A DNA stretch of 57,903 nt. Source: Allomyces macrogynus ATCC 38327 (Eukaryota; Blastocladiomycota; Blastocladiomycetes; Blastocladiales; Blastocladiaceae). Made by a program: the position numbers and the translations under genes. The notes below the pieces were generated by a model. It was not told the origin of the DNA. It was given only the letters and a program-made list of their open reading frames with translations, and made no database searches. Positions 22,110 to 33,476 of the stretch are shown in pieces. Each line of letters opens with the position of its first letter. Position 1 is the stretch's first letter. The stretch is from contig GG745343.1 in NCBI GenBank assembly GCA_000151295.1, positions 227,918 through 285,820 of the forward strand. The letters run 5' to 3'.

Positions 22110-22729
22110 ATGACCACGTCGGCACCTGCCAAGCTTCGATTCTATGCCTTCGGCACGCCCGACGCAATCCGCGTCACGATTGCCACGGACGCGAGCATCG
22201 CTGTGCTCGTCTCCGCCAAGACGACGCCTCGCACAATCTCCCCGTCCACAGCATGCACACGCTCCACCCTGGTGCCGAACACGGCTTGACGGCGCCGCAG
22301 GACTGGATGTGCGTGTATGCGCGCGCGGCGGACGGGGCGACGGTCGCGTGCTATGTTCCGGCTGCGACCCAAGTCGAGCTTTTCCGCGTCGCCAAGGACG
22401 AGCCTATTGTGCTCGCCATTTTTGACCTCGTTGGCGAGCCGACCACGGTGGAACTGGACGCGCGCGATACTATCAGCGTTCACGCGACCAACGCTGCCAT
22501 GGAGGTGATAGTTGACGGCACGACTTGGCACGCTGTCGCGCAGGGCGACATGTAACGCGTCGCCAACGTATCGAACGACACCATGGTCGCCGTCCGGTTC
22601 CAATTTGGCGCAATGGAGGTGCGCGGCGGCGTGCTCGTCGCACCGGGCACGCGCGTGGATGTGACGGCGCCGCCGCCCAGGAAATCGCGCCTTGGCCAGA
22701 ACCCGGGTACCATTATGCGGCTGCGTAGG
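22110..22729 (+). pseudogene. GC-rich relative of the 8.3-8.9 kb copy; frame-broken, family unknown
   Basis: From the ATG at 22110 the frame encodes MTTSAPAKLRFYAFGTPDAI onward. A one-base shift near 22225-22235 is needed to reach the well conserved part (NLPVHSMHTLHPGAEHGLTA, WMCVYARAADGATVACYVPA, ISVHATNAAMEVIVDGTTWH). An in-frame TAA at about 22553-22555 interrupts it; where the 8-kb copy has Trp, this copy has the stop. Similarity continues beyond the stop (VSNDTMVAVRFQFGAMEVRG) to a terminal TGA near 22729. The two breaks differ from the break in the other copy. It keeps a TATA-like box and normal CpG content. The protein alternates hydrophobic and polar residues as beta-strands do. No family was recognised. 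Confidence 0.55.
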
Positions 22730-24477
22730 TGAACTCGCCAGTAGCATTGTCTCTTCTGATCTCTGACGCTGATAAAACGGGTTTTGGAGACCGCTTTCAC
22801 AAAGCGGCAATCCTGCCGGTCTTGTTGGAGAATTGAAATTTTCGTGACCGAATATGGAGCACATCTGTTTTTCGAAGAGCTCGTCCGATCCCCCACCCGC
22901 CCTTTCTGTTGCTGTTGAGAAGCTCTCGTCGCTGCAACGAGTTTCCACGGCAGCAGTGGTTTGTCATGCATCCTGACAATGCGAACGTCAACGCCGATGC
23001 CCGCTCACGGTTCTCAATCGTCGCAGCTGAGCTCAGCTCCGTGGTTTGATGCGCGTGCCCGCGCCAAGCCACGAGCGCGCCCGATTTAGTCGTCGCCGTC
23101 GCGCTCAAAGCAAGGCACCATTTATCTCTCCACCTGACGGTCGCGCTCGCCGTTCAAGACATGGTCATGTTTGCCCGTGCCGCTGCTTTCGTCTTCGTGC
23201 CCGATGCGCGCCTTAATTCTCACGGCGCGCGAACCTTTAAAGCGGCGGTTGTGATCTGTTGTGCCGTCGCAGTCGCTTCTGACGCGACATGCCGACGCGC
23301 TTGGCTGGGCATCATTCGCGCGAATCGCTGGATGAGCTCACTCTGGCGTGTCTGCCGCTGCAAGAGCGGTGCTTTGCCTCACGTGCTGTCGTCGACCGAC
23401 CACCCCGAGCGGCCGAAGATGGTACCATGGACCAGGAGGGGGTCGGCGACGAGGGTGGGCCCGATCAGGCAGCGATCAAAGCGCGAGCAGAGGAGCGGCC
23501 GCGTGGAAGCGCGCAGCCGCAAGATCGCCCCGGCCGAACCCACGGACAGCGAGGGAGCAATGCGCGTAGCACCGGAGGAAGAATGCCCACCTTCTCCACC
23601 CTGTTTGGCCGCCGAGATCCCGCGGGTTGGGCGTATCAAAGCCGGGTGGATGGTGTGCTTGCGGCGCCGAGGGGGCTTCTCAAGCCCGCCAACGATTTGC
23701 TGGATGATGCATGGAGGGCGGAGTTGAGTTTTGGTCGGTGCTGTTTACCGTTCTTTGTGTTTTGGGAGTTTGTTCTTTGATTGCTGCGGCCGTTTGGGCG
23801 CTGGAGACAGTAGGGCAAGTATGCCTGGCGTTGGCTGGCCGTTGGTTTTGGTACTCGAAATCCCGATCACGCTCGCCGCATCCAGGAAGAGATACTACGC
23901 TGCAACGTCTTGGCTGGACATCATTCTCGAAACCAAAAGCACATCGTCCTTTCCGCTTCCTTCTACGGTTTTCTGAACCTAATCTCGTGCCAAAGTCGTT
24001 AGATGCGGTTGCTATCCAGTTCTTGCTACATCACCGTGCTCTGCCTCAAATTGGCGCTGCGGCATAGAGCAGGACAGCCCAATATTCTGGCCTTTCCACA
24101 GCCCTTCTGCTGTGGATACATCTGCGCGAGCATGAGCTAAACCAAACCGAATTGGGCTGCCAGTTTGTGACAACAAGAGCGAAGCAGGTCCGCATGAAAG
24201 ATTTGTTGCTCACTGTTGCCGCTCAAATCTGAGTTCGCTGCAATACCATCAGCGCTGCTGAAATCAAGAAGAGATAGTTGGAAGATAACAGAGCGCGCAA
24301 GGCGCACTTTGATTGCGGGATTGAATATTCACAAAATGTGCATGATGCTTGGATCTCCTCCTTCCACTTTCTCGTCAACATTTGCAACGTTGCCCGTTCT
24401 TCACGTTCCGCTCGCCGCCAACGCCGTCCGAGCGCGACCTCCATGATCTACAGCGACGCGCGCTTTCGCGGCGCTAC
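22730..24477. other. intergenic; no gene recognised
   Basis: Open frames occur at 23161-23780 but have no domain, no codon pattern that stands out and no supporting splice sites. A sequence CGTATCAAAGCCGGG at about 23633 resembles the TATA region of gene B, but no convincing gene follows it. Confidence 0.4.
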
Positions 24478-25929
24478 TTAGAAGCACCCGCCGTGGGAGT
24501 GGTCAATGACCTGCGACTGGTCCTGGTGCTGCGCTTGGTACCCGCCGTCAGCGTTCCACTGCGACTGGCTCTGCGCCTGCGCCTGGAAAATGTCACCATG
24601 GCCATGGCCCCAGTCGGACTGCGACTGCGACTGGTACTGCGACTGGAACGCGTCGCCGCCGTGGCCCCACTGCGACTGCGATTGCGCCTGCGACTGGAAC
24701 GCGTCGGCACCATGGTCATGGCCCCACTGCGACTGCGACTGCGCCTGCGACTGGGCTTGGTACCCGGCGTCATGACCCCACTGCGACTGCGACTGGCTCT
24801 GTAGAAGCAAAAGGGAGGCGAAAATTGGGTGATGAGTGTTCAGCTCAAGTGCGCGGATTGAGAGATCAGATTTCAAATCAAACGCACCTGCGCCTGGAAC
24901 TGGTCGACTGAGTTGTGCCCATCATGGCCCCACTGGGACTGGCTCTGCGATTGCGCCTGGTACCCGGCATCCTGGCCCCACTGCGACTGCGACTGACCTT
25001 GGTACTGCGACTGAGCGCCCGCATCACCCGACTGGTACTGTCCTTGGCTCTGCCCCTGGTACTGCGCGCCGTCGTGGCCGTACTGCGACTGGTACTGGCT
25101 CTGGCCCTGGTACTGCGCGCCGTCGTGACCGTACTGCGACTGATACTGGCTTTGCGACTGCGACTGCGCACCGTGATCACCCGACTGGTACTGGCTCTGG
25201 CCCTATAAACGCGTGCGGAAGAGCGAGTGGTGAGTATCGACGATCAGAAAAATACTGGAGAGAGTAGAGGCGACACAGCGCGCACCTGCGACTGGTATTG
25301 ATCGACCGAATTGTGCCCACCATGGCCCGACTGGTACTGACTCTGACTCTGGCCTTGATACTGCGCGCCGTGATCGCCCGACTGGTACTGACTCTGGCTC
25401 TGCCCTTGGTACTGCGAGCCGTGATCGCCCGATTGGTACTGACTCTGGCTCTGCCCCTGGTACTGAGCGCCGTCGTGGCCCGACTGGCTCTGGTACTGAC
25501 TCTGGAAACGCGCGCGAGAAGAAAAATATCAAAGGTGAACATCAATGATCGCGAATGGGTGGATAGAGTAAGGCAACACGACGCGTACCTGTGACTGGTA
25601 TTGATCGACCGAGTTATGGCCGGTGTGGCCCGACTGATATTGCGACTGCGACTGGCCCTGGTACTGCGCACCGCCGCGCCCGACTGGTACTGACTCTGGC
25701 TCTGGCCTTGGTACTGCGATCCGTGATCGCCCGACTGGTATTGCGACTGCGACTGCGATTGCGACTGCGTGCCGGAGCCGGACTGGTACTGACTCTGCGA
25801 CTGGCCTTGGTACTGCGCGCCATGATCGCCGTACTGCGACTGCGATTGCGACTGGTACTGCGACTGCGCCCCGGAACCGGCACCCCACTGCGACTGGTAC
25901 TGCGACTGGGCTTGGACTGCGGCCGACAT
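24478..25929 (-). CDS. Gln/Ser/Tyr/Gly/His low-complexity protein, family member C (expanded, one frameshift)
   Basis: Four exons on the minus strand: 25929-25589, 25501-25286, 25202-24888 and 24798-24478, with GT-AG introns of 83-89 nt. Exons 1, 2 and 3 each end in a version of GHNSVDQ(F/Y)Q(A/S)Q just before the intron. The gene therefore carries three copies of a module present once in A, B, D and E. The last exon ends QHQDQSQVIDHSHGGCF. Exon 1 is 341 nt, one short of a multiple of three: GGCG-CGGCGG here aligns with GGCGACGGCGG in members D and E. That loss shifts the frame near 25675, so either the copy is broken or the base was lost in sequencing. Other junctions are in phase 0. Confidence 0.75.
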
Positions 25930-26026
25930 GGTTGGTTGGTTGGGTTGGGTTGGTTGAGATGTGCGAGAATGAGATGTGACTTCGATGCGACTCGGTGATG
26001 GGGCTTTGATGTGGGCGGGCGCCGTG

Positions 26027-26036
26027 GCTATTTGTA
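26027..26036 (-). promoter_or_regulatory. TATA-like element of Gln-rich gene C
   Basis: The minus strand reads GTACAAATAG about 100 nt before the ATG at 25929. It matches the ACAAATA elements of D and E. Confidence 0.5.
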
Positions 26037-26039
26037 CCG

Positions 26040-27195
26040 CGGCAGCGCGTGTGGGTGGAGAAGGTCGCACTCGGTCAGTCGCGTCGGATCGCGTCGTGCA
26101 GCGGCGCGAAACGCGCGCGCCGCGGTTGAAGGCGCAATGGTGGGTGGTGGGTGGTGGTGGTGGTGGTGGCGAGCTCCACCCAGGCAACTCGTGGCGTCCG
26201 CTCATGACCCGCGGCGCGCCGCAGCCGCGGCCGCAACGGCGCGCCGCGCGCTTTGGTTTGGGGCACCGAACATGGGCGTCGCGCGAGAACGCGGATGCGG
26301 ACGGGCCGAGTCCAAACGAACGAAAAGCAAAGCGCGTCGCATTTGTGTCCATCATTGCTCAACGAGCCCTCGCGGCCACAGCGCTGGCAGGTGCTGCGGC
26401 TGTTCGGTCCGCTCATGTGTGCATACACGCACCGGACCGCAGCCGCGTCCGGTGCGTGTCGGACGTGTGGTCCCCCGTTGAGGGGTGCGTGACGCACGCG
26501 CCCGGCGCTTTGTTGGGATGCGGACATGGCTGCGCCCGCAGCGCCCGTGGCTCCGCCGGCTGCAGGTGGTGCGTCAATGGCGTGCTTTGGCGTGTGTGGG
26601 TTGCCGAAACGCACGAGCGCCGCCGAGTGCGTAAGGGAGAGAGAGCCGCGCGGGCCGTGCTGTTGGACGAGCAGCGGAGGACGAGCCAAGTGAGCGAAGC
26701 AGGGAGGACAGAATTCTTGGGCTTGGTGTGGTCATGGTCGGGGTGGAATATTCCGACAATGAAACGGATGCGTGAGGCTCCGTGCCGCGCGACCAAGGAC
26801 CCGTTGTTGCCGTTGTGCTGGCGGGCCGCGGGCGGCTTCCTGACGGTGATGGGAACCTGATGGACAGCCGCCGTGGAAGTGTCGCAGGCCCACCGTTGTT
26901 TTGCTCGTGACGCTGATCCATGGGAACGGCATGAACCGCGATGCTCGTGCTTCCACCATTTGCGCCGATCTGGGACCACCACAGTTCGCGGACGTTAATC
27001 TCGGTTCCGGACACGATTCTCGTGAAGATCACTGCCGTCGCGCTCTGACCAGCCATCCACCTAGCATGCATCCATTATTGAATTGCCTGTACAAACGGAC
27101 CAACCGCCTCGCGTCCGCACCCGTCTGGTCCTTGCGCACTGAGAGAGAACTTCACAACTGGCTCATGTCCCCCCCTCCCCCGCCCTAGCGCCGCC
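26040..27195. other. intergenic; no gene recognised
   Basis: This lies between the promoter of Gln-rich gene C and the ATG1 3' end. Open frames on both strands lack domain signals. It contains a short TGG run (GGTGGGTGGTGGTGG) near 26140-26170. Confidence 0.45.
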
Positions 27196-30100
27196 TTACA
27201 GCAGCGTCGACGACGTTGGCGAATCGCGCACCACTTCCCCACCCGCCGCGGCACGCGGTACAAATCCAACGACCACGGGCGGATCGTCCAACACCGCCGC
27301 GGTCGCTGTCGCGCTCCGGCGCGCAGGCCGTGCGGCGACGGACATTTCCCACTCGTTCGCCGGCGCCGTGACCTCCGTCGCCCCCGCTGCGGCGGCGGCC
27401 GCTTCGAGCGCGACGAGCTGGTTACTCAGATCCGTCACGTACATGGTCACCGACACGAGCTCCGAATCCGACAACCCCCGCGCCCCACTCGGCGCATCCG
27501 CCGACGCGTCGAGCAGCACCCCCGCGGCCCATTCGTCCCCGTCGGCGCTGGCCGTTCGCGGCGACGGCGGGTCGTTGGGCGTGACGGCGAGGATCGCCTC
27601 GAACAGGTACAGCGCCGTCTGCGCGGCGTGCGTGCGGTCGGTGACGGTCGGCGCCGGGTTGGGAATGCCCGTGGGCGGTCCGATCGGGGTTGGTGGAGTC
27701 GCGGTCGTCGCGTGTGCGGGCCAAGACGAAGCCGGTGGCGCTGGAGGGGCGGCGGTCGCGCGCAGAGCGAGCTGCACGGCTTCGGCGAAGACGATCCGGT
27801 CGGCCGACACCGTTGCAGCAGCGGAACTGGCGCGCGGCGGGACCGACTGGTGCAGGCGCGTCTGCTGCGCGACGAGGACATCGTGCAGTCGGCGCAGGTA
27901 CTCGGCGACCGCGAGCAAGTGCCGCGTCTCCGATGCCGGCACTAACGGCTCCACTCCTCCCGTCCCCACCGCGTCCCCATTCTCGTCGTCATCCGCGACA
28001 AACTGCCACAGCGCCGGCGCCACGCCGCGTCCGACCCCCGCATCCGCCAAAAACTTGCGCAGCGTGCCCAACCCCGCACAGACAATCGCGACGGCCATCC
28101 GCGTCAACGCATCCACCTCGTCGACCTCGTAGGTCACCAACGCGGCACTCGCGCGCGGCGCGACGAGCGCGGCCACGGCCCACGCCTGCCTCGCGTGCCG
28201 CTGCACGTGCGCGAGCACGCCGACCACGTGTGGGTCGGCCGACCTCGGCGCCGGGAACGTCGGGACGGCCGGGGTCGCGTCGAATTCGGGCATCTCGGCC
28301 GCCGAAACCGACCGCGATGGGCGCGGCGAGGAAGTGCCCGTGCGTGACGGCGACCCAGTACTGCCGGTGGCTGACTTGGCCGCGCCGACCGCCGCAGACC
28401 ACGCCCATTTCCCGACCATCCCGAGCAGCGCGAGCGACGACCGCCGGCGGTCGGCCGCCGACATGCTCATTCCCTGCGGCGGCGTACCAGTCGTCGATGA
28501 ACTGGACCCGCGCCGCGCCAGGGCAGTCGNNNNNNNNNNNNNNNNNNNNNNNNNNNNNNNNNNNNNNNNNNNNNNNNNNNNNNNNNNNNNNNNNNNNNNN
28601 NNNNNNNNNNNNNNNNNNNNNNNNNNNNNNNNNNNNNNNNNNNNNNNNNNNNNNNNNNNNNNNNNNNNNNNNNNNNNNNNNNNNNNNNNNNNNNNNNNNN
28701 NNNNNNNNNNNNNNNNNNNNNNNNNNNNNNNNNNNNNNNNNNNNNNNNNNNNNNNNNNNNNNNNNNNNNNNNNNNNNNNNNNNNNNNNNNNNNNNNNNNN
28801 NNNNNNNNNNNNNNNNNNNNNNNNNNNNNNNNNNNNNNNNNNNNNNNNNNNNNNNNNNNNNNNNNNNNNNNNNNNNNACTCGTCCACTGTTGCACGCAGT
28901 TGGCCTCGGCACAACTAAAAAATCGACGAAAGAAACCAATGAAAACGACAGGTGGTGGTACTCACGGACACGAGCACGGCCACGGCCGACGCTCACCTCG
29001 CATCTAACCGTAGATGACGTCAGGCATCGCCCAGGTCGGTTCGCCCGGGAGCGACACGGTCCGCGCGCCCACCCCACCAGCATGCGCGCCGTCGCTGCCG
29101 TGCGGCGGCGACGGCGACATCGACGCCGTATGGGGGTGCACGTGCCGTGCCACCTCCACCGCCGCGGCCGCCGGGATCGCGCGCGGCGCGCCGATCGGAA
29201 TCGGCGCCGACGCGGGCGGCGGCGGAACGCTCGCACGTGGCGGGACGGGCACCGCACGCGGCGGCGGCGTCGCCGACGGAGGTGGCGGGGTCGCATGCAT
29301 CCGTCGCGACGCGAGCACTGACGCGTCGATTCGCGGCACCGGCTGCACGGGTCCCGGCGCGGGGGTTTCGTACGCGCTGGCGCGCCAGTGCGCGACCGAG
29401 TCGGCCAAGTTGCGCGCCTCGACGACGACCGGGTGCGCAAAGAACGCGGCGAGCGACATGCGGTGGGACGGGATTTGCCGCAGCAGGTGCGTGACGAGGT
29501 CGTACTCTTCGTGCGCGACATACTGCGGCGGCAGGCCCGGGAGGACCGGCGTGTCGTCGGTGTTCGGCGAGAAGACGCTCGCGGAGGGTGCCGACCGAGA
29601 GACTTCTGCGGGTGCCGGTGTCGGGGCGTGGAGTGGTGGGAGGACGCCGCGCGGGAACCGCACGTGGTCACGGCCACGCTCGATCTTCCGAAGTAATTCG
29701 ATGTGGTTCTGCGCGCGGTAGGGCACGCGGCCAAACCACAGCTCGTAGAGGATGACGCCGACCGACCACAGGTCGGCCTTCTGGTCGTACTTCTCATACC
29801 GCAGGATTTCGGGCGCCATGTAGAGCGGCGACCCGCACAGCGTTTCGGCGAGCGAGGTCGGGGTGGGCAGGTACCGCGCAAACCCGAAATCGGCGAGTTT
29901 CACGTCCGGCAGGCGCGGAAGGAGCTGCAGGGCGGTCGTGACGGAGGCCGTGTCGCTCGCGTCGTCGAGGTCCTCAGGCGAGAGAAACCGCGCAGCGTGT
30001 TGCGCCGTGACGGGGAACAGCGGGGAGAAGCCCGCGGCGGCAGCGCGCGCGGCGGAAGGGAGCACCGGTGGGGTCAGGAGCAGGTTCTGCGGCTTGAGGT

Positions 30101-30848
30101 CGCGGTGCATGAGCGAGTGCCGGTGGAGGAATTCGAGCGCGCTCACTATCGACAAACAGAATGCGGACAAGCAGTCAGTGACTTTGCACCAGTGCGACGT
30201 GGTGGAGGCAAGCAACCGAGAACAACAGGAAACCGTACCGAGCTGGCCCAGCAGGTACATGGCAAACGGGTGGTAAATCCCGCCCCACCGCCCACCGACG
30301 GGCATCGCGTGCGGGTGGCCCACGGCCAAGGAGGTCGGGTCCCTGACCGTGGCCTGCGCCCAGGCATGCAAGCTCGCCGCGTCGGCCAAGGGCCCCGCGG
30401 CGCGCTTCGTGTGTTTCCTGAGAAACGCGGCGAGGTCGCCCCACTCGCACCAGTCCATGACCAGATAGACATGCTTGCGCGCCTCGTGCCGCTCCCAGTC
30501 GACGAGATTTACGATATTCGGGTGGTGTAGTGCGGCGAGTTTACGCAGAATCTCGATTTCCGAGTGCAGGTTGGCGAGCAGCTTGCGTGTGAGCTTGGCG
30601 AGCGGAATGGCCTTGATGGCGACGACGCGCGAGGAGGTGCCGTCGATGGCGCGGTAGACGGTGGCAAAGGACCCGCGGCCGATTTCGTCGCGGATCTGGT
30701 ACCGGTCGAGCACGAGCTGCGCCGTGTTGGCGTCGGCCGCAGGCGCGGTCGGCGGGCGCACCGTCACGACGGCCGCGGTGGTCGCAGTCGCAGCTGGTGG
30801 CGGCGCCGGCAGCGGCGGGACGGCAGCTGGCCGGATGGGGTCGGTCAT
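27196..30848 (-). CDS. ATG1: Atg1/ULK autophagy serine-threonine kinase (interrupted by an assembly gap)
   Basis: This is the initiating kinase of autophagy. Exon 1 (30848-30239) carries a Pro/Ala-rich start, then RYQIRDEIGRGSFATVYRAI (Gly loop), VAIKAIPLAKLTRKLLANL (catalytic Lys) and the hinge YLVMDWCEWGDLAAFL. A 93-nt intron (30238-30146) joins GQL to VSALEFLHRHSLMHRDLKPQ. Exon 2 (30145-29009) has the HRD loop, a long insert before DFGFARYLP, and SLAETLCGSPLYMAPEILRY, the very typical Atg1 activation segment. A 94-nt intron (29008-28915) leads into a linker cut by the N gap (28530-28877). The remainder to the stop at 27196 is helical and Ala-rich, in the position of the Atg1 C-terminal MIT region that binds Atg13. 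That assignment is weaker than the kinase. The ATG at 30848 was chosen; an upstream in-frame ATG exists at 30944. Confidence 0.85.
28530..28877. other. assembly gap (N run) inside ATG1
   Basis: 348 unknown bases. The frames on both sides do not match at this nominal length, so the gap size is not exact or it hides an intron. Confidence 0.95.
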
Positions 30849-32258
30849 GGTGGTTGGTGGTGGAGAATGGAGGTACAGCGGCCGGGTTCGGTGCGGGGTG
30901 GGTTGAGCTTGTATTACGGGTGGAAAGGGTGGCGAGCGAGACACGGCGCGTCGGCGACGACGATGGCGCGGGCGACGAAGCGAAATGAGTCGAAGATAGA
31001 GACCCGTGCGGTGAGAACTTGTTGCAACCGAGATTGCCTGGCTTGTGAGCGCGGTTGCGTGCTGGGCCTGCGGGTGCGGTCGGTCGGTCGGGTTGCTGGG
31101 CCTAGTCGGTTTGCTGGTGCGTGCAGCGCGTGCACGGCGCTGGTGTAAAATATGAGCACGCGACTTTGGTCACGCAGGGCGGGCGGTGTGCGCTGCAGGG
31201 ACGGGCAGGACTGTGCAAGGGCCGTGTTCGAGTGTTCGAGTTGGTGGTGCTGCTGGCTCGCTGGTGCTGGTCGACTCGCGCGCGGCGCTTGCACGACGCC
31301 GGCGGGCGCGCCTTTACAAATGCTTGCAGCGGGCTCGGGCAGAACTGTGCGGGGAGTGCGGGCGCGCTGCCAAAGGGGATGGGGCGCGCGGCGCGTTGGG
31401 TTGACGGTGGAGTGGAAGACGTGTTGACGAGCGAAAAGACTCGACACGACAAGACCCGGCCAAACACACCAGCGTCGATCTGTCTTGGCGGGTGCCAGCG
31501 CCCAGACAAACCGACAGCACGCGCCACGCATGCCGACCAGTGCGGTATGCTGGCCGCGTTGCTTACCCTCGACGGCAGCGCCACGGCCGTGACAGACAGT
31601 TCCACGGCGCTGGGGCTGCCGCGTGCGATGGCCGTTCCCTGCGACCCGTCCTGGCAGCCTGCCTGCCGTCAGTCCTCCGGCACCGTCCGGGCAGCGCACC
31701 GGTATCGTCGCCATGCCGCGTCGCCGCTGTGATGCGATGACCGATACGCCGTCCGCGCCAGCGTCGCCGTGACGATTTGCAAGGGACGACCGCCAGCGCC
31801 GACAGCCCAAGCGGCCGAGGATGCGCGTCGCGCCGTGTTGGCAGCGCTCCACGTGATCGCGTCGTGGCACGTGCAGAGCGCACCATATTTCGCGCAAAAT
31901 GGCGCTCTTCATGCCACTGATTCCTCAATCTGCCTGCTTTGCCGTGCTCGCTCGCGCCGCCATCTCGTCGACCTCGTCTTGATCACGTCGGCGCCTTGGT
32001 TGGCCGCCGCCGTCGCAACGATCTGGTCCTCGTCCCCTGCGCGCGTCCCCCCACCCGCTCCCTCGCCACTATCAGCACCCGCCTGCCGCGGCCTACCCTG
32101 ATCCGGACCGACCGCCGCCCTTGCGCGGCACCGCCGCCGCCGTCGCCCTCAAGACTCAGCTCCCGACAAGCGCGATTTTTGCACCTTGCTTCCCACCCGC
32201 TCGCCCCTCCCCTTTCCACGATTCCCGGCGCCCCGTGAACTACAATCCGCCTCCGAAA
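30849..32258. other. divergent promoter region between ATG1 and SAXO
   Basis: 1.4 kb separates two start codons facing away from each other. No other gene is supported. It should hold both promoters. Confidence 0.5.
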
Positions 32259-33476
32259 ATGATGGTCAATGAGCGCACCGGCCATCTCGGCCGCGCTGTA
32301 CGTCGCCCCCGGCCGCCGCCGCCGGCGCCCGCCGACAATGTGCCGCCCGAAAACCAGTGCTTTTGCAAAGTACTTGTCGCTCCCCTGTCCCTCCTCGTCC
32401 CCGAACACCATACTCACGACCCCTCTCGGTAGCTCTGCAATTGCGGCAAGCACCGCTGCTCGCGCCCGGACCTCCCCACCGCGACGCTCCCGCTCGCCGC
32501 CGTCTCCGAGTACCACGACCGCTTTCCCGTGCACCGCGGCCAGTACAAGGTGCCCGTCCGTTTGCCGGAACCGCCGCGGATCGATGCCGACTTGCCGCCG
32601 CGCAAGCAGCGCCCGATTTTGCGCCAGGTCGTGAAGCACAAGTACGCGCCGTCCGAGCACGCGCTCGATGGGACGTCCGGGTACGCGGCCGCGTTCAAGA
32701 AGTGGCCCACGCCGCCACCGCCGGCCGCGGCCAAGCGCCGGCCGTCGGCGGCCGAGCGCGATCGGCAGATGGCGTGGTACGGTTTGATTTGGAGGTGAGA
32801 GGAAGTCAAGTGGACCAGATTTACTCACTGCTTGACGACGACTAGGTCGATGCCGGCCATCGACGCGTCGTCGCGCCCCTCGACCACCTCCACCGGCGCC
32901 GCTACCTCCACCCCAACCTCCGCGACCACCTCGCGGTACGAATCGACCTCGCACGCCGACTTTGCGACCGCCGCGACCGCGGCTGCCCGCGCGCGGCGTA
33001 CCGCGTGCGTCCCACCAGCACCGACCCCACCCGACCAGCCATTCACCGCCGTCTCCGAGTACGCCGCCGTCTACCTCCCCGCGCGCCCGATCCGCGACGC
33101 GCCGTACCGCGCGACCTACAACCCGACCGAGGCTCCGCTCGAGTCGACGTCGACGATGAAAGCCGACTACGCGCCGCACTTCCACGGTCCGATCACGCGC
33201 GCGCAAGGGCCGGACAAGCAGGCGATTCCGGCGGTCCCGACGAACGGCGAGTGGGTGTCGGAGACGCACGCGGCGCATGATGCCAAGGCGCATGTGCCTG
33301 CACCGTGTCGCGCGCTGGAGGTGCGCAAGAAGTTGGGTGGGAAAGATGCGGGCATGTGTCGTCGCGGAGACGGGCATATCGTCATGGTGCATGCGGCGCG
33401 CAAGCCGAAGCGGGATGGTAAGTTGCGGCCGACGGTGTGTCCGACGTATGCTGTGCCGCGGCAGAAGCCGATGTGA
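32259..33476 (+). CDS. SAXO/FAM154-type axonemal microtubule stabiliser, three exons
   Basis: SAXO proteins bind and stabilise microtubules of cilia, flagella and basal bodies. Exons are 32259-32369, 32433-32794 and 32846-33476 (introns 63 and 51 nt, GT-AG). The first junction rebuilds the family N-terminal Cys motif CFCKLCNCGKHRCSRPD. Downstream are repeated Mn-type microtubule-binding units: VSEYHDRFPVHRGQYKVPVR, VSEYAAVYLPARPIRDAPYR followed by ATYNP, and a STMKADYAPHF segment. The length (about 366 aa) and basic composition fit the family. The C-terminus is rich in Lys, Arg and Cys. Presence of this gene implies that the organism builds a flagellum at some stage, presumably a zoospore. 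It diverges from ATG1. Confidence 0.85.

Noticed and set aside
25177..26355. 392-codon minus-strand frame covering the Gln-rich gene C start
   Set aside because: It begins upstream of the TATA-like element and runs into the shifted frame after the one-base loss, giving an Arg/Ser/Thr translation of the repeat; only the part from 25929 is real.
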